Positions 25,291-34,772 are shown, counted from the stretch's first letter. The stretch: DNA of 64,000 nt from Methanolobus sp. (GCA_029762595.1 JARVGJ010000001.1:62001-126000), one strand, 5' to 3'. Numbers and translations are program-made. Notes: generated from the letters alone by a model not told the origin.

Positions 25291-26310
25291 ATGAGAACCA
25301 TAGACTGGAATGATGAATCAGATTCAATTGTGATGATAGACCAGACACTTCTGCCATTGGAGTACAAGATCATTGAGTGCAAAACCCTTTCATCGCTCTG
25401 TGAAGCGATAAGGTCCCTGCGTGTGAGAGGAGCTCCGGCCCTTGGAGTTGCCGGAGCATATGGTATTGCACTTGCCGCAACATTAAGCAGCGCAAACGAC
25501 ATGGATGCCCTTACAAAGGACCTGCAGGTAGCCGCAAAGACAATAAAGGCCACAAGGCCTACTGCTGTCAACCTGGCATGGGGAATTGACAGCACAATGG
25601 ATGCCATATCAGATGCATTCAGTCTTGGCAGCATTAAGGATGTGGTGCTTTCCGAAGCAAGGAAAATCGCTGACCAGGACGTTGAAACTAACAGAAGATT
25701 AGGCAAGCACGGGGCAAAGCTGCTTGAAAGCGGTGATACCGTCATGACACACTGCAACGCAGGCAGGCTTGCATGCGTTGACTGGGGAACGGCCCTTGGA
25801 GTAATCCGTTCTGCTGTGGAAACAGGCAAGGACATCAAGGTCATTGCCTGTGAGACAAGGCCACTTAACCAGGGAGGAAGGATAACGACCTGGGAACTTA
25901 TGCAGGATAATATAGACGTGACCTTGATCAGCGATTCGATGTCAGGACATGTCATGAGCAGAGGAATGGTGGACAAGGTGATCGTTGGTGCGGACAGGAT
26001 AACAGGGGATGCGGTGTTCAACAAGATAGGAACCTACACCCATTCCGTGCTTGCAAAAGAGCACGAGATACCTTTCTTTGTCGCAGCCCCCATATCCACA
26101 TTTGACCCGGAAAACTGGGAGGATACCGTGGAAATAGAACAGAGGGATGCAAACGAGCTGCGCTTCTTAAAGGATCAGCAGATAGCGCCTGCAGATGTAA
26201 AGGTATATAACCCGGCATTTGATGCCACCCCCATGGAGAATGTTACAGCCATTATAACAGAGAAAGGAGTGTTTTATCCCCCATTCCTGCTGGACGAGCT
26301 CCTGGTATGA
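25291..26310 (+). CDS. mtnA: MtnA-type isomerase (S-methyl-5-thioribose-1-phosphate isomerase family)
   Basis: The 339-residue aldose-ketose isomerase has RSLRVRGAPALGVAGAYG near residue 45, the cysteine motif THCNAGRLACVDWGTALGV near residue 152, ETRPLNQGGRITTWEL, and the catalytic Asp in VGADRITGDAVFNKIGTYT near residue 240. It converts methylthioribose-1-phosphate to methylthioribulose-1-phosphate in methionine salvage. In methanogens without the rest of that pathway it may process 5-deoxy or 5-methylthio sugars left by radical SAM and polyamine reactions. The related ribose-1,5-bisphosphate isomerase is a less likely alternative. Confidence 0.88.
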   Translation: MRTIDWNDESDSIVMIDQTLLPLEYKIIECKTLSSLCEAIRSLRVRGAPALGVAGAYGIALAATLSSANDMDALTKDLQVAAKTIKATRPTAVNLAWGIDSTMDAISDAFSLGSIKDVVLSEARKIADQDVETNRRLGKHGAKLLESGDTVMTHCNAGRLACVDWGTALGVIRSAVETGKDIKVIACETRPLNQGGRITTWELMQDNIDVTLISDSMSGHVMSRGMVDKVIVGADRITGDAVFNKIGTYTHSVLAKEHEIPFFVAAPISTFDPENWEDTVEIEQRDANELRFLKDQQIAPADVKVYNPAFDATPMENVTAIITEKGVFYPPFLLDELLV

Positions 26311-26417
26311 AGGCACAGTCTTTTAAACCATGAAAGACATGAAAGGGACAAATAGATTAATAATGACCAATATAAGAGGTCATAAGTATTATTTGAAAAC
26401 TTAAATACGGAGATACA

Positions 26418-26597
26418 ATGACTAAGAAGAAATCCAGTGGTAACGGCTTGATGTCATCTGCAGGACTTATGAGATATTACGACGCCGACAAAAGAGCAGT
26501 ACACATAAATCCAAAAACCGTAGTAATAGCCGGTCTGCTAATAGGGCTTACCATTATTATATTAGAGGCTAATTTTGGAAGATGGCCACTTCCGTAA
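26418..26597 (+). CDS. Preprotein translocase subunit Sec61-beta (SecG-like)
   Basis: A 59-codon gene encodes a short hydrophilic N-terminus with LMSSAGLMRYYDADKRAVHI, which is the archaeal Sec61beta signature, followed by one transmembrane helix (TVVIAGLLIGLTIIILEANF) and a very short external tail. It associates with SecY and SecE in the membrane channel. The ATG at 26418 follows GGAGAT. It is monocistronic and convergent with the SRP19 gene, another protein-export component. A size cutoff of 60 residues would miss it. Confidence 0.92.
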   Translation: MTKKKSSGNGLMSSAGLMRYYDADKRAVHINPKTVVIAGLLIGLTIIILEANFGRWPLP

Positions 26598-26642
26598 AGC
26601 CACAATTATTCTTTTTTAGCGATATTTTAAAAACATATTGCA

Positions 26643-26927
26643 TCAGGAACGCATTTCCTTGATAATTGCACAGATCCTTCTACAGTGATGGGTCTTTGCT
26701 GCACTATTATCAATGAGCACCCTGCCACGACCTTCCCACCAGCTGCGAGGGTAAGCCTTGTCTGCCTCTACTTCAGGATTAAGACCAAGCTTCTGAGCTG
26801 CAAGATCAATCTCAGCAATGGTAGGAGACTCCACAGAAGTCCTTCTGGAAACAATACGGCCATGACTGCGGGATTTTGTTTTATCGATGTATGCAGGCCA
26901 AATGACCAGTTTTCCCCTGTCTTTCAT
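26643..26927 (-). CDS. Signal recognition particle 19 kDa protein (SRP19)
   Basis: The 94-residue protein starts MKDRGKLVIWPAYIDKTKSR and continues GRIVSRRTSVESPTIAEI, the SRP19 RNA-binding core. It binds SRP RNA helices 6 and 8 and allows SRP54 to join. The ATG at 26927 matches the family N-terminus; in-frame ATGs at 26933 and 26954 also exist. A TATA-like AATTTAAATT at about 26962-26971 suggests a leaderless or nearly leaderless transcript. Confidence 0.92.
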   Translation of the reverse strand: MKDRGKLVIWPAYIDKTKSRSHGRIVSRRTSVESPTIAEIDLAAQKLGLNPEVEADKAYPRSWWEGRGRVLIDNSAAKTHHCRRICAIIKEMRS

Positions 26928-27051
26928 CAACATGGGTAGTACAATGAAACTCATTCAATTTAAATTTGCCCTGAAAACACCGGATTAATACAGATCACAG
27001 GGGTTAATTGGATGGACAAGGCTTAAGTATAGAGAATACTCCCTAGTAGCT

Positions 27052-27327
27052 ATGGCAGATACACCACAAAAAATAAAGGTCGAAGCTCAGGTTGAAGACT
27101 TTATCCGTAAATCCGGAAAGGATTACCGCTTATGCACAACCTGTGGAGGACCTGCCATTGTTCCTGTGGCGATGAGCATACCAAAGAATTCAGATATAAA
27201 AGTGAAGATTGGAAATAACACATTGCACATTTCCAGGGTACAGGCAAGATATATCAGACAGGTGGAGATTAGCATGCTTTTTGGTTACCTCAACTATTGT
27301 CAAAGAACCGGGATCAAGGAGTATTAA
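27052..27327 (+). CDS. Conserved hypothetical protein with CxxC motif
   Basis: The 91 residues have a CTTCGGPAIVPVAMSIP segment near residue 31, suggesting a zinc or Fe-S ligand pair, and a basic C-terminal half ending in LNYCQRTGIKEY. No signal peptide or membrane segment is seen. I do not recognise a named family. The gene looks real from codon use and compactness and probably has its own promoter, since it is divergent from SRP19. Confidence 0.65.
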   Translation: MADTPQKIKVEAQVEDFIRKSGKDYRLCTTCGGPAIVPVAMSIPKNSDIKVKIGNNTLHISRVQARYIRQVEISMLFGYLNYCQRTGIKEY

Positions 27328-27391
27328 TACATAACATATAGTACAGCCGCCATACCAATAACCATGTTAATGTGTATCCTCCATTGAACTC

Positions 27392-27865
27392 TTAATATCC
27401 TTCGTCCAGAGATTCATTTATATTCCTTAACACCTCAGCAACAAGCAACTGGACCTCGGTCGCATGCTCTTGAGGTACTTCGCTCCCTTCTGTATCCATG
27501 AGTTTCCTTATGTCCTTTACCATCTGATGGATCATAGAGATCATCTCTTCCTGAGTGATCAGGCCTGCATAATAAGCATAGAAGAAAGTAGTGCCACTTC
27601 TTTGCACCTTTTTCTTGAAGGAAGCTCTGGCGTTTGAGACTTCCTGCCTTGAATAGGCCTCATCCATAAAAGGAACCATAGCCGGGAGATTCTCACCTAT
27701 CCACGTCATCTCTGAATGATCTGAAAGGTTCTTAAAATCAGCACACATCCGGGCAATCACCCACTCACGAGCCGTAAGATGGGTGCTCTTTTTAAGGAAA
27801 CGGGTTACATCGGAATAACTTTTATTATCCATCTTTTTGAATTTGCGATATTTGCTTACTGACAT
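27392..27865 (-). CDS. DUF5806 family protein
   Basis: The 157 residues begin KYRKFKKMDNKSYSDVTRFL and contain THLTAREWVIARMCADF, IGENLPAMVPFMDEAYSRQE and ARASFKKKVQRSGTTFFYAY, which match a euryarchaeal family also found in haloarchaea (DUF5806). It is helical and charged, with no membrane segment. The AREWVIARMCAD block suggests a DNA- or RNA-associated helical bundle, but function is unknown. Confidence 0.75.
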   Translation of the reverse strand: MSVSKYRKFKKMDNKSYSDVTRFLKKSTHLTAREWVIARMCADFKNLSDHSEMTWIGENLPAMVPFMDEAYSRQEVSNARASFKKKVQRSGTTFFYAYYAGLITQEEMISMIHQMVKDIRKLMDTEGSEVPQEHATEVQLLVAEVLRNINESLDEGY

Positions 27866-27979
27866 TTACTCACCATAAAATTACAATATAGAAAATAAAC
27901 AATATAGTATTGCAGCCAATGTAATACACAAATATGCATTCCAACATATTTAATAATAACCAGGACAATCCAAGATTTA

Positions 27980-28390
27980 ATGAAAATCCTTATCCCAACA
28001 GATGGTTCCTCATACTCTTCAAATGCCGCCAGGGTCGCAGCAAAGATAGCTTTGGAACATGATTACAGACTGATAATCCTCCACGTTATCCCTGACAAAG
28101 GATTCTCAAGAAAGACATGGCAGAATGAAGGTGCTGAGAAAGCAATCTCTGCGATATTAGATATACTGGTCGATTCTGGCTGTGAAAGAGAAAGGATTGA
28201 GACCCTTATAGAGGACGGCAATGCTGCAGAAAAGATAGTTGAAGTCGCCATAGACAATGCAGTGGACCGTATAATCATTGGCACACAGGGCAGGAATGGG
28301 ATTAAAAAACTCATGGGCTCTGTTACAGAAAAGGTGCTACAGACATCCGAGGTCCTTGTACTGGTGGTGCCTCCAAACTACACGCCCTGA
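27980..28390 (+). CDS. Universal stress protein (UspA) family
   Basis: The 136-residue single-domain UspA protein begins MKILIPTDGSSYSSNAARVA and ends with the nucleotide-binding loop IIGTQGRNGIKKLMGSVTEK and a final VLVLVVPP strand. It should bind ATP or AMP as a cytoplasmic dimer. The loop between the second and third conserved glycines is one residue shorter than the common G-x2-G-x9-G pattern. Its target process is unknown. Confidence 0.9.
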   Translation: MKILIPTDGSSYSSNAARVAAKIALEHDYRLIILHVIPDKGFSRKTWQNEGAEKAISAILDILVDSGCERERIETLIEDGNAAEKIVEVAIDNAVDRIIIGTQGRNGIKKLMGSVTEKVLQTSEVLVLVVPPNYTP

Positions 28391-28453
28391 ACGAGAGTGT
28401 AAAAGAGGCCTCAATAAGGTCATATCAGAGGACTTAAATGCGGTATTTGAATA

Positions 28454-29266
28454 CTAGTATACTCCTATAATTTTTTTTATTAAAGACTTTCCTGAGCGTA
28501 CATCTCCCATGGAGAAGACCTCCATATTATAGATACCACGATAACCTTTCAGTTCTTTCAATATGCTGTAGTCAATACAGCCTGCCCCCGGAGCCAGATG
28601 TTCATCGCCATCATATTGTTCCGTCCACAACCCTCTGTTATCATGCACATGTACATGAACCACATATGGAGCAAGGTCCTTTATGAATTTCCTGAGCTTT
28701 GAATTGTCCCCACCACACGTAAGGTTCGCATGACCGATGTCAAAGGTTGCACCCAGACTTTCAGAATTTACTGCTTTTACTGCACGCACCAGTTCTTCGG
28801 CGTTACAGCACATATTGCCTGCAGATGTACCTTCCTTGTTCTCAAGACCCAGCATCACACCACATTCCTGCGCATATGATGCCAGGGCCTGCAGATTGGA
28901 CACCATTTTATCAAAGCTCGCATTGTAGTCATTTTCATATCTGCCAGGATGCAGGACAACTGCCCTTGAACCAAGTCTTGAGGCAAGTTCAATAGATTCC
29001 CTGATAAGACGGAATTCCTTTTCACCCATATTTGCAGTATCAACTACAAGGTCTTTTGGATAGCCAGGAGTATCTGCAAAATATGGGGCATGCAAAGAAG
29101 TTTGCAGATCGGTAACTGAAAGTTCGTCAAGTATCCGTTCAAGGATGTCTTTTTGCAAAATAGAGTTCCTGTATATTCCAAGTTTGGGCATGTAAAGTTC
29201 AACGGACTGTAATTCGGCAGCAATCTCGGAAAAACTCCCGGCAAAGGACGAAGCACCTAAGATCAT
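28454..29266 (-). CDS. Xylose isomerase-like TIM-barrel protein (AP endonuclease 2 superfamily)
   Basis: The 270-residue protein starts MILGASSFAGSFSEIAAELQ and has LQTSLHAPYFADTPGYPKDL, SRAVVLHPGRYENDYNASFD, VMLGLENKEGTSAGNMCCNA and HVHVHDNRGLWTEQYDGDEH, the metal-ligand pattern of the sugar phosphate isomerase/endonuclease IV superfamily. It is divergent from the U32-family gene. Start ATG 29266 is preferred over longer frames that would overlap that gene. Substrate is unknown; the histidine-rich metal site argues for an isomerase or phosphodiesterase. Confidence 0.82.
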   Translation of the reverse strand: MILGASSFAGSFSEIAAELQSVELYMPKLGIYRNSILQKDILERILDELSVTDLQTSLHAPYFADTPGYPKDLVVDTANMGEKEFRLIRESIELASRLGSRAVVLHPGRYENDYNASFDKMVSNLQALASYAQECGVMLGLENKEGTSAGNMCCNAEELVRAVKAVNSESLGATFDIGHANLTCGGDNSKLRKFIKDLAPYVVHVHVHDNRGLWTEQYDGDEHLAPGAGCIDYSILKELKGYRGIYNMEVFSMGDVRSGKSLIKKIIGVY

Positions 29267-29356
29267 AGTTAATTGCTTAGGTAAGCAGTTAATAACACTT
29301 TTGCTCGTTAAACCGTAACCAAAATCCTTATCTAAATTAAAGATTACCAGCAAACA

Positions 29357-30388
29357 ATGAAACTTTATGTACCTCATGCAGGACATCTTGAAGGACTTGA
29401 AGAACTCCTGAGCGGATCAAAGAACATCCATGGGATCTATATGGCAGGCACTCCTGACTATGTGGGCACCGGGAGAACAAACTTAAGTGCTCCAGGGCTT
29501 GAAGATATAGCAGAGCAAACTGCCTACGCACATGAAATGGGCGTGAAGATGGAAATTGTCCTAAACAGCTCATGCATGGGAGGACAGCACCTTACAGCAG
29601 AAGGATTCAACCGCATCAATTGGTATTTTACACAGCTCAATAACATTGGAGTGGATTCAATAACGGTTGCGGAACCTTATTTTGTTGAAATGCTTTCAAG
29701 GGAATTTGATATGGAAGTGGTGGTATCAGTACTTTCTTTTGTGGATTCTCCGCAAAAGGCTGAATTCTATGAAGGACTTGGTGCGGACACTATAGTAATA
29801 GATCCTGTTATCAACAGAGATTTTAAAAAACTTGAGGCCACCAAGGATGCAGTCTCATGTGACCTGAAACTGCTTGTGAATGAGGGGTGTCTTTACCAGT
29901 GCCCTTTAAGGTATGCACATTTCAATTTCTTCTCTCACGCAAACGGACCGGGGCCGAAACTGAATGTACTGGATGACTATTATTATTACAAATGCCTCTC
30001 AATGAGAATAAATGACCCACAGCAACTTATCAAATCCCCATGGATCAGACCCGAGGACCTGGGAGAATACGAGCACATAACAGATATCTTCAAGATAGGA
30101 GGAAGGACCCATTTCCCCAACTGGATATTGAACAATGTAGAGGCTTATGCAAATAGGTCATACGATGGCAACCTAATGGACCTGCTGGATTGTCCAAGGG
30201 ATATAAGGGATCTTTTCTACATCTCAAATAAGGAGCTTGGAGGTGCAATATCCCAATGGGAACAGTGCAATAAGGTCTGCAATAAATGTGGATACTGCAA
30301 TAGGCTTGCAGAGAAAATAATAAAAGTCAATTCCACAGAGGATGGAAAAAACGTACTAAAGCCCCTTAAATTCAAAGGAGGGAAATAA
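29357..30388 (+). CDS. Peptidase U32 family (Fe-S, UbiU/V-like) protein
   Basis: The 343-residue TIM-barrel protein has the U32 signature NEGCLYQCPLRYAHFNF near residue 175, and further cysteines in YYKCLSMRIN, DLLDCPRDIRDL and the C-terminal EQCNKVCNKCGYCNRLAEK. The U32 relatives UbiU/UbiV, TrhP and RlhA are oxygen-independent hydroxylation factors with a [4Fe-4S] cluster, so a role in an anaerobic RNA or cofactor modification is more likely than proteolysis. It overlaps the next ORF by one base (TAATG). Confidence 0.82.
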   Translation: MKLYVPHAGHLEGLEELLSGSKNIHGIYMAGTPDYVGTGRTNLSAPGLEDIAEQTAYAHEMGVKMEIVLNSSCMGGQHLTAEGFNRINWYFTQLNNIGVDSITVAEPYFVEMLSREFDMEVVVSVLSFVDSPQKAEFYEGLGADTIVIDPVINRDFKKLEATKDAVSCDLKLLVNEGCLYQCPLRYAHFNFFSHANGPGPKLNVLDDYYYYKCLSMRINDPQQLIKSPWIRPEDLGEYEHITDIFKIGGRTHFPNWILNNVEAYANRSYDGNLMDLLDCPRDIRDLFYISNKELGGAISQWEQCNKVCNKCGYCNRLAEKIIKVNSTEDGKNVLKPLKFKGGK

Positions 30389-30774
30389 TGACCATAACAG
30401 AAACATTAGCAAGGAACCGTGGTGAGCTTGAGGTAAAAATGAGGGACCTGTTAGCAAAACCGGTCTTTATTATAGAGATGGATGCTTTTGCCCTTCCATG
30501 CGGATGTAAAGGTGTCACGATAAATACCCGGGGATTGCAATATGAAGATCTGGACATATTTGAGGAACACATCAGGAAATACCTGAAAGAGAGTTCAGAG
30601 GGACTTGAGATAGAGCCTTCTTTTCTTTTCGCACGACTTGTGCCCGGCACAGCAGAAGTTGCCTCACTCAATAGCAGGGTACTTTGTAACAGGTGTTACA
30701 TGGATTTTGCACGGGGGAGTGGGAAAAGACCAAGGCCGGACATATATATACTTAACTTAACGCGCAGAGAATAA
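30388..30774 (+). CDS. Cysteine-containing methanogen hypothetical protein
   Basis: The 128 residues have two cysteine groups, LPCGCKG near residue 38 and VLCNRCYMDFA near residue 98, a likely metal or Fe-S site. No hydrophobic segment is present. Its start overlaps the U32-family stop, so the two are translationally coupled and probably act together. I do not recognise the family. It is the last gene before the mtr operon, from which it is separated by 255 bases. Confidence 0.6.
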   Translation: MTITETLARNRGELEVKMRDLLAKPVFIIEMDAFALPCGCKGVTINTRGLQYEDLDIFEEHIRKYLKESSEGLEIEPSFLFARLVPGTAEVASLNSRVLCNRCYMDFARGSGKRPRPDIYILNLTRRE

Positions 30775-31029
30775 GATACTTTTTTTTGGCGTGAGCAGCA
30801 ATATATATTGCTACTGTTTACGACAACAGGATATTTCTCCGCAATACAACTAAAAATAACAACACTTTTGATTACATCCATACGAAAGATTTAAGAAGTA
30901 TTTAATATAATGCAAACCACCTGACGTTAGTTTACGCCATATCAATTATAATAAGATCTTTAAAAATAATTATTGTAATTTTGGCACGATCTACGCTAAT
31001 AAATAATAATATAAAAGGAGGAAATGTGA
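30775..31029 (+). promoter_or_regulatory. mtr operon upstream region with promoter and 16-bp palindrome
   Basis: A perfect 16-bp palindrome AGCAATATATATTGCT lies at 30797-30812, just after the upstream gene. TATA-like AAGATTTAAGAAG (about 30886) and TATTTAATATAATG (about 30900) are promoter candidates that would give a leader of roughly 100 bases. A strong ribosome site, AAAAGGAGGAAAT, precedes mtrE. The palindrome has no T-tract, so it is more likely a regulator site than a terminator. Confidence 0.5.
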
Positions 31030-31938
31030 ATGGAACCGCTCACAAGTATGGGCATACTGGCACTTATGGGAGCTGCCGCAACTATTGCAGGTGCCTCTGA
31101 AGACCTTGAATCAGATGTCGGGTCACAGAGTAACCCCAACTCCCAGGTACAGTTAGCGCCTCAGATGATGTATCCACACAGGATCTACAACAAAGCCGTT
31201 TCTGGTGAACCACCATCAAATGCACTTATGTGTGCAATCGGTGGAACAACCGCATCAGTTCTGATGAGTACAGGCGCATCCGTAATGCTGGCATTGACGA
31301 TTGGATCAATTATCGCTGCAGTGATACACGGAACTTACTCAGTTACATCATACATAGGAAGAACAGCAAGTCAGAAACGTTTCAAGCAACCACTTTATCT
31401 TGATCTGATAAGAACTCACACACCCGTTATTATGGGATATGCCTTTATCACAACATTCTGTATCCTTGTAGTATCATATCTTATGATAACTGCAATGGCA
31501 CATCCATTCCCACTGCCACTTCTGGCATTCATATGGGGAATAGCTGTTGGTGCTATTGGTTCATCTACCGGTGACGTGCATTACGGTGCAGAAAGGGAAT
31601 TCCAGAATGTGGAATTTGGATCAGGCCTCAACGCTGCTAACTCCGGTAACATCGTGAGAAAAGCAGAATCCGGTCTGAGAAATGGTATCGACAACTCCTG
31701 GTTCTGCTCAAAGTTCGGAGGACCTGTGACAGGGATCGCTTTCGGTATGGTCGTATTCCTCACCGGATGGATCACAGTCGTATTCGATCCGTCCATCAGT
31801 GAAACCATGGGCTGGGAAGCCATTATAGCAGGCGCTGTCATTGTACTTTTGCTGGCCATCTGGAACAGGAAGATCGAAGTAGATGCCCGTAAAGCATACG
31901 GACCTTATAAGAAAGATGAGGAAGAGGTGGCAGCTTGA
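31030..31938 (+). CDS. mtrE: Tetrahydromethanopterin S-methyltransferase subunit E
   Basis: The 302-residue membrane subunit has about seven hydrophobic segments and the family block [20 protein letters not shown] near residue 41, then [20 protein letters not shown]. It is the first of eight contiguous mtr genes. The complex transfers the methyl group of methyl-H4SPT to coenzyme M and pumps Na+; MtrE is one of the integral subunits around MtrC/D. The gene order EDCBAFGH is canonical for Methanosarcinales. Confidence 0.97.
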   Translation: MEPLTSMGILALMGAAATIAGASEDLESDVGSQSNPNSQVQLAPQMMYPHRIYNKAVSGEPPSNALMCAIGGTTASVLMSTGASVMLALTIGSIIAAVIHGTYSVTSYIGRTASQKRFKQPLYLDLIRTHTPVIMGYAFITTFCILVVSYLMITAMAHPFPLPLLAFIWGIAVGAIGSSTGDVHYGAEREFQNVEFGSGLNAANSGNIVRKAESGLRNGIDNSWFCSKFGGPVTGIAFGMVVFLTGWITVVFDPSISETMGWEAIIAGAVIVLLLAIWNRKIEVDARKAYGPYKKDEEEVAA

Positions 31939-32654
31939 TAGACATTGCAGGAATAATAGCAGAAGATTTTCTTAACATAGCCATGATAACCCTCGGTGGA
32001 GTGCTTATTTCATTAGGTGTCCATTTCGTACCTGTTGGAGGAGCCCCTGCTGCAATGGCACAGGCTACCGGTGTAGGTACAGGTACAGTCCAGCTTGCTG
32101 CAGGAGCAGGCCTTACAGGCCTTGTAACGGCAGGTTTTATGATGAATGTCACAGACAATATGGGCCTGATCATCGCATCCGGAACTATCGGTGCTATGAT
32201 AATGATATCAGTCACAATGCTGGTTGGACAATGGTCATACGTATATGGAGTCGGTTGTCCACCTGCATCTGCAAAGGTCAAATATGACCCTATAACCAAG
32301 GATAGACAGGATCTCTACGTATCACAGGGTACAGAAGGACACGGAATACCAACCGCATCATTTGTAAGCGGAATCATCGGTGCCGGACTTGGCGGATTGG
32401 GAGGATCTATGATATACTTCTATCTTCTAAGCATCGAGAACGGACTTCCAGAAGCAGATTTTATAGGAATCGCCAGTATTTTTGCGATCGGCCTTTTCTT
32501 CGTTAACGCAGTAATACCCTCATATAACATAGGAGGGACCATTGAAGGATTCCATGATCCGAAATTCAAGAGATTCCCAAAAGCTGTGCTCGCATCCTTT
32601 ATTGCAACATTCCTGGCTGCCATAATGGGTGTAGTAGCTATTGGAGGTATGTAA
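31935..32654 (+). CDS. mtrD: Tetrahydromethanopterin S-methyltransferase subunit D
   Basis: This 239-residue membrane protein has about six helices and glycine/alanine-rich segments ([19 protein letters not shown]). It starts with TTG at 31935 inside the mtrE stop region (four-base overlap), after GAGGTGG. MtrD belongs to the Na+-translocating membrane part of the complex. Confidence 0.96.
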   Translation: MIDIAGIIAEDFLNIAMITLGGVLISLGVHFVPVGGAPAAMAQATGVGTGTVQLAAGAGLTGLVTAGFMMNVTDNMGLIIASGTIGAMIMISVTMLVGQWSYVYGVGCPPASAKVKYDPITKDRQDLYVSQGTEGHGIPTASFVSGIIGAGLGGLGGSMIYFYLLSIENGLPEADFIGIASIFAIGLFFVNAVIPSYNIGGTIEGFHDPKFKRFPKAVLASFIATFLAAIMGVVAIGGM

Positions 32655-32655
32655 T

Positions 32656-33501
32656 ATGTCTGCAGGAGGAGGAAGTGGAGGAGCACACAGTGCAATTCCA
32701 CAGAACAATATAATCGCCTTCGGAGTAATTGGAGGCCTTGCAGGGATATACGGTGCTCACTTCCTTGTTGATATGATCAGCCCCTATATGTCATTCCTGG
32801 GTGCACTCGGTGCGATATGCGGTATCGTATGGGGTGCTTCAGCAGTCAGAAGGGTTGCAAACTACGGTCTGGGTACAGGTGTACCATCAATTGGCATGCT
32901 TGCCTTAGGTATAGGAATAATCGCTACGACTTTCGGTCTTGCCGTCGGCGGGATAGCCGGACCTGTTGTTGCACTCATCTTTGCAGCACTTATAGGACTG
33001 GTAGTCGGTGTTCTTGCAAACAAGGTACTCAACATGGGAATACCTATCATGGTACAGTCCATGATAGAGATCGCAGCAGCGGGAGCCATAGCAATTGTGG
33101 GCCTGAGTACTTCCATGATAGGGACATTCATGTTCTTTGATGAGGTAGTAAACGGAGTCGTAGTCGCACAGGGAGTTGCCACCGGAGTCATGACAACAGG
33201 ATACATAGCAGTCATATTCATTGCCGGCGGTCTTGCAATTCTGCACCCATACAATGCAAATCTCGGACCTGATGAAAAACAGGACCGTACACTTGCATGT
33301 GCTTTCGAGAAGGGAGCCATAGCAATGATAATTGCAGGTATAGTGGCTACTATAACACCGTTAGCATCAGGTGCGATCACCATCCTGATAGGAGTGGCAA
33401 TTTGGTATATTTCATTCAGTAAATACTACAAACTTGTGAAGAGAGATGCATACATGATATCAGGTGCAGGACTTCTGCCTTCAAAGGAGGAATTGGAATG
33501 A
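32656..33501 (+). CDS. mtrC: Tetrahydromethanopterin S-methyltransferase subunit C
   Basis: The 281-residue membrane protein has about seven helices and starts MSAGGGSGGAHSAIPQNNII. The ATG at 32656 directly follows the mtrD stop; an upstream TTG in frame is ignored. MtrC forms part of the integral Na+-transport core. Confidence 0.96.
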   Translation: MSAGGGSGGAHSAIPQNNIIAFGVIGGLAGIYGAHFLVDMISPYMSFLGALGAICGIVWGASAVRRVANYGLGTGVPSIGMLALGIGIIATTFGLAVGGIAGPVVALIFAALIGLVVGVLANKVLNMGIPIMVQSMIEIAAAGAIAIVGLSTSMIGTFMFFDEVVNGVVVAQGVATGVMTTGYIAVIFIAGGLAILHPYNANLGPDEKQDRTLACAFEKGAIAMIIAGIVATITPLASGAITILIGVAIWYISFSKYYKLVKRDAYMISGAGLLPSKEELE

Positions 33502-33812
33502 GCATGATCCACGTAGCTCCGGAAGCACATCTGGTACTTGATCCCCTTACATCCCTGCTTGCTGCAGAAAGGGAGGATATAATAGAATATTCCATGGATC
33601 CGATAATGGCACAGCTTGATGAGCTGGACAAGATAACAGATGACCTCATGAACTCCCTCTCACCTGACAAGGCACTGCTCAACTCATTCCCGGGACGTGA
33701 AAACGCATCCATGGGAGCAGGTTTCTACAGCAACGCATTCTATGGAATTATAGTAGGCCTTGGTGTTGCAGGACTTATGCTTCTGGTCATGAGCGCATTA
33801 GGAGTGATGTAA
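33498..33812 (+). CDS. mtrB: Tetrahydromethanopterin S-methyltransferase subunit B
   Basis: The 104-residue subunit has a soluble N-terminal part (SMIHVAPEAHLVLDPLTSLL) and one C-terminal transmembrane helix (GIIVGLGVAGLMLLVMSALG). It starts inside the mtrC stop (ATGA overlap). It is one of the single-span stalk subunits alongside A, F and G. Confidence 0.96.
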   Translation: MSMIHVAPEAHLVLDPLTSLLAAEREDIIEYSMDPIMAQLDELDKITDDLMNSLSPDKALLNSFPGRENASMGAGFYSNAFYGIIVGLGVAGLMLLVMSALGVM

Positions 33813-33813
33813 A

Positions 33814-34542
33814 ATGGCAGATAAAAGAGAACCCGCTTCCGGGTGGCCAATCCTGAAGGGCGAGTACGATGTTGGCGACGTTAAGAACTGTGTTGCAGTC
33901 ATAACATGTGGTTCACACCTTCCGGGCGGTCCTCAGTTAGAAGCGGGTGCAGCTGTAACAGGCCCATGTAAGACTGAAAACCTTGGTCTTGAAAAGGTAA
34001 TCGCTCATGTGATCTCTAACCCCAACATCAGATACCTTATTGTAACCGGATCTGAAGTAAAGGGTCACATTACCGGACAGGCAATGCTCATGATCCACAA
34101 GAACGGGATCAAGGATAACAGGATTGTCGGTGCAACTGGTGCTATTCCCTACATAGAGAACCTCACACAGGAAGCAATTGAAAGATTCCAGCAACAGATA
34201 GAATGTATCGATTTCATCGGTACAGAGGACATGAATGCTATTGTTGCAAAGATCAAGGAATATGCTGCAAAGGATCCGGGGGCATTCGACGCAGAACCGA
34301 TGGTACTTGAAGTCGGCGAAGCAGGCGGCGATGAAGGATCAGAGGCAGGCGGATTGAAGCCAATGGCATCCGAGATCGGAACCATCAGAAATAGGATACT
34401 GGGCATCAAGAAAGAGATGATCGATATCGGTAACCTCAACAAATTCCATTCCGGTATTCATGCAGGTAAGATAGAAGGCGCAATGATAGGCCTATCGATC
34501 ACACTAACGTTGCTTGGAATGCTACTGTTTGGAGGTAACTGA
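33814..34542 (+). CDS. mtrA: Tetrahydromethanopterin S-methyltransferase subunit A (corrinoid protein)
   Basis: The 242-residue subunit has a cytoplasmic corrinoid domain with [20 protein letters not shown] at the N-terminus and [16 protein letters not shown], where His85 is the expected cobalt ligand. A C-terminal transmembrane helix ([18 protein letters not shown]) anchors it. It accepts the methyl group from MtrH on Co(I) and passes it to coenzyme M; the linked conformational change is thought to drive Na+ export. Confidence 0.97.
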   Translation: MADKREPASGWPILKGEYDVGDVKNCVAVITCGSHLPGGPQLEAGAAVTGPCKTENLGLEKVIAHVISNPNIRYLIVTGSEVKGHITGQAMLMIHKNGIKDNRIVGATGAIPYIENLTQEAIERFQQQIECIDFIGTEDMNAIVAKIKEYAAKDPGAFDAEPMVLEVGEAGGDEGSEAGGLKPMASEIGTIRNRILGIKKEMIDIGNLNKFHSGIHAGKIEGAMIGLSITLTLLGMLLFGGN

Positions 34543-34543
34543 T

Positions 34544-34771
34544 ATGGCAGAAGAAGAATATGGAAAAGGCGTACCAATGGTGATTAACCCACAAATGGGA
34601 CCCATTGAAGCCGTTATCGAGGATATCCGTTACAGGGCCCAGCTTATTGCAAGAAATCAGAAACTCGATTCAGCAGTATCTGCAACTGGCATAGCTGGTT
34701 TTTTAGCAGGATTCATATTTGCACTGTTAATGGTAGTAATAGTCCCTATGTTCGTATGGAAGGTGATGTGA
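34544..34771 (+). CDS. mtrF: Tetrahydromethanopterin S-methyltransferase subunit F
   Basis: The 75-residue single-span subunit has the family block [20 protein letters not shown] followed by a C-terminal helix. ATG 34544 is the true start; the longer in-frame reading overlaps mtrA. It resembles the N-terminal end of MtrA in some orders and is a stalk subunit. Confidence 0.95.
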   Translation: MAEEEYGKGVPMVINPQMGPIEAVIEDIRYRAQLIARNQKLDSAVSATGIAGFLAGFIFALLMVVIVPMFVWKVM

Positions 34772-34772
34772 A

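Noticed and set aside
29357-30388. Genuine collagenase-type peptidase
   Set aside because: The cysteine pattern fits Fe-S members of the U32 superfamily; no protease motif is visible.
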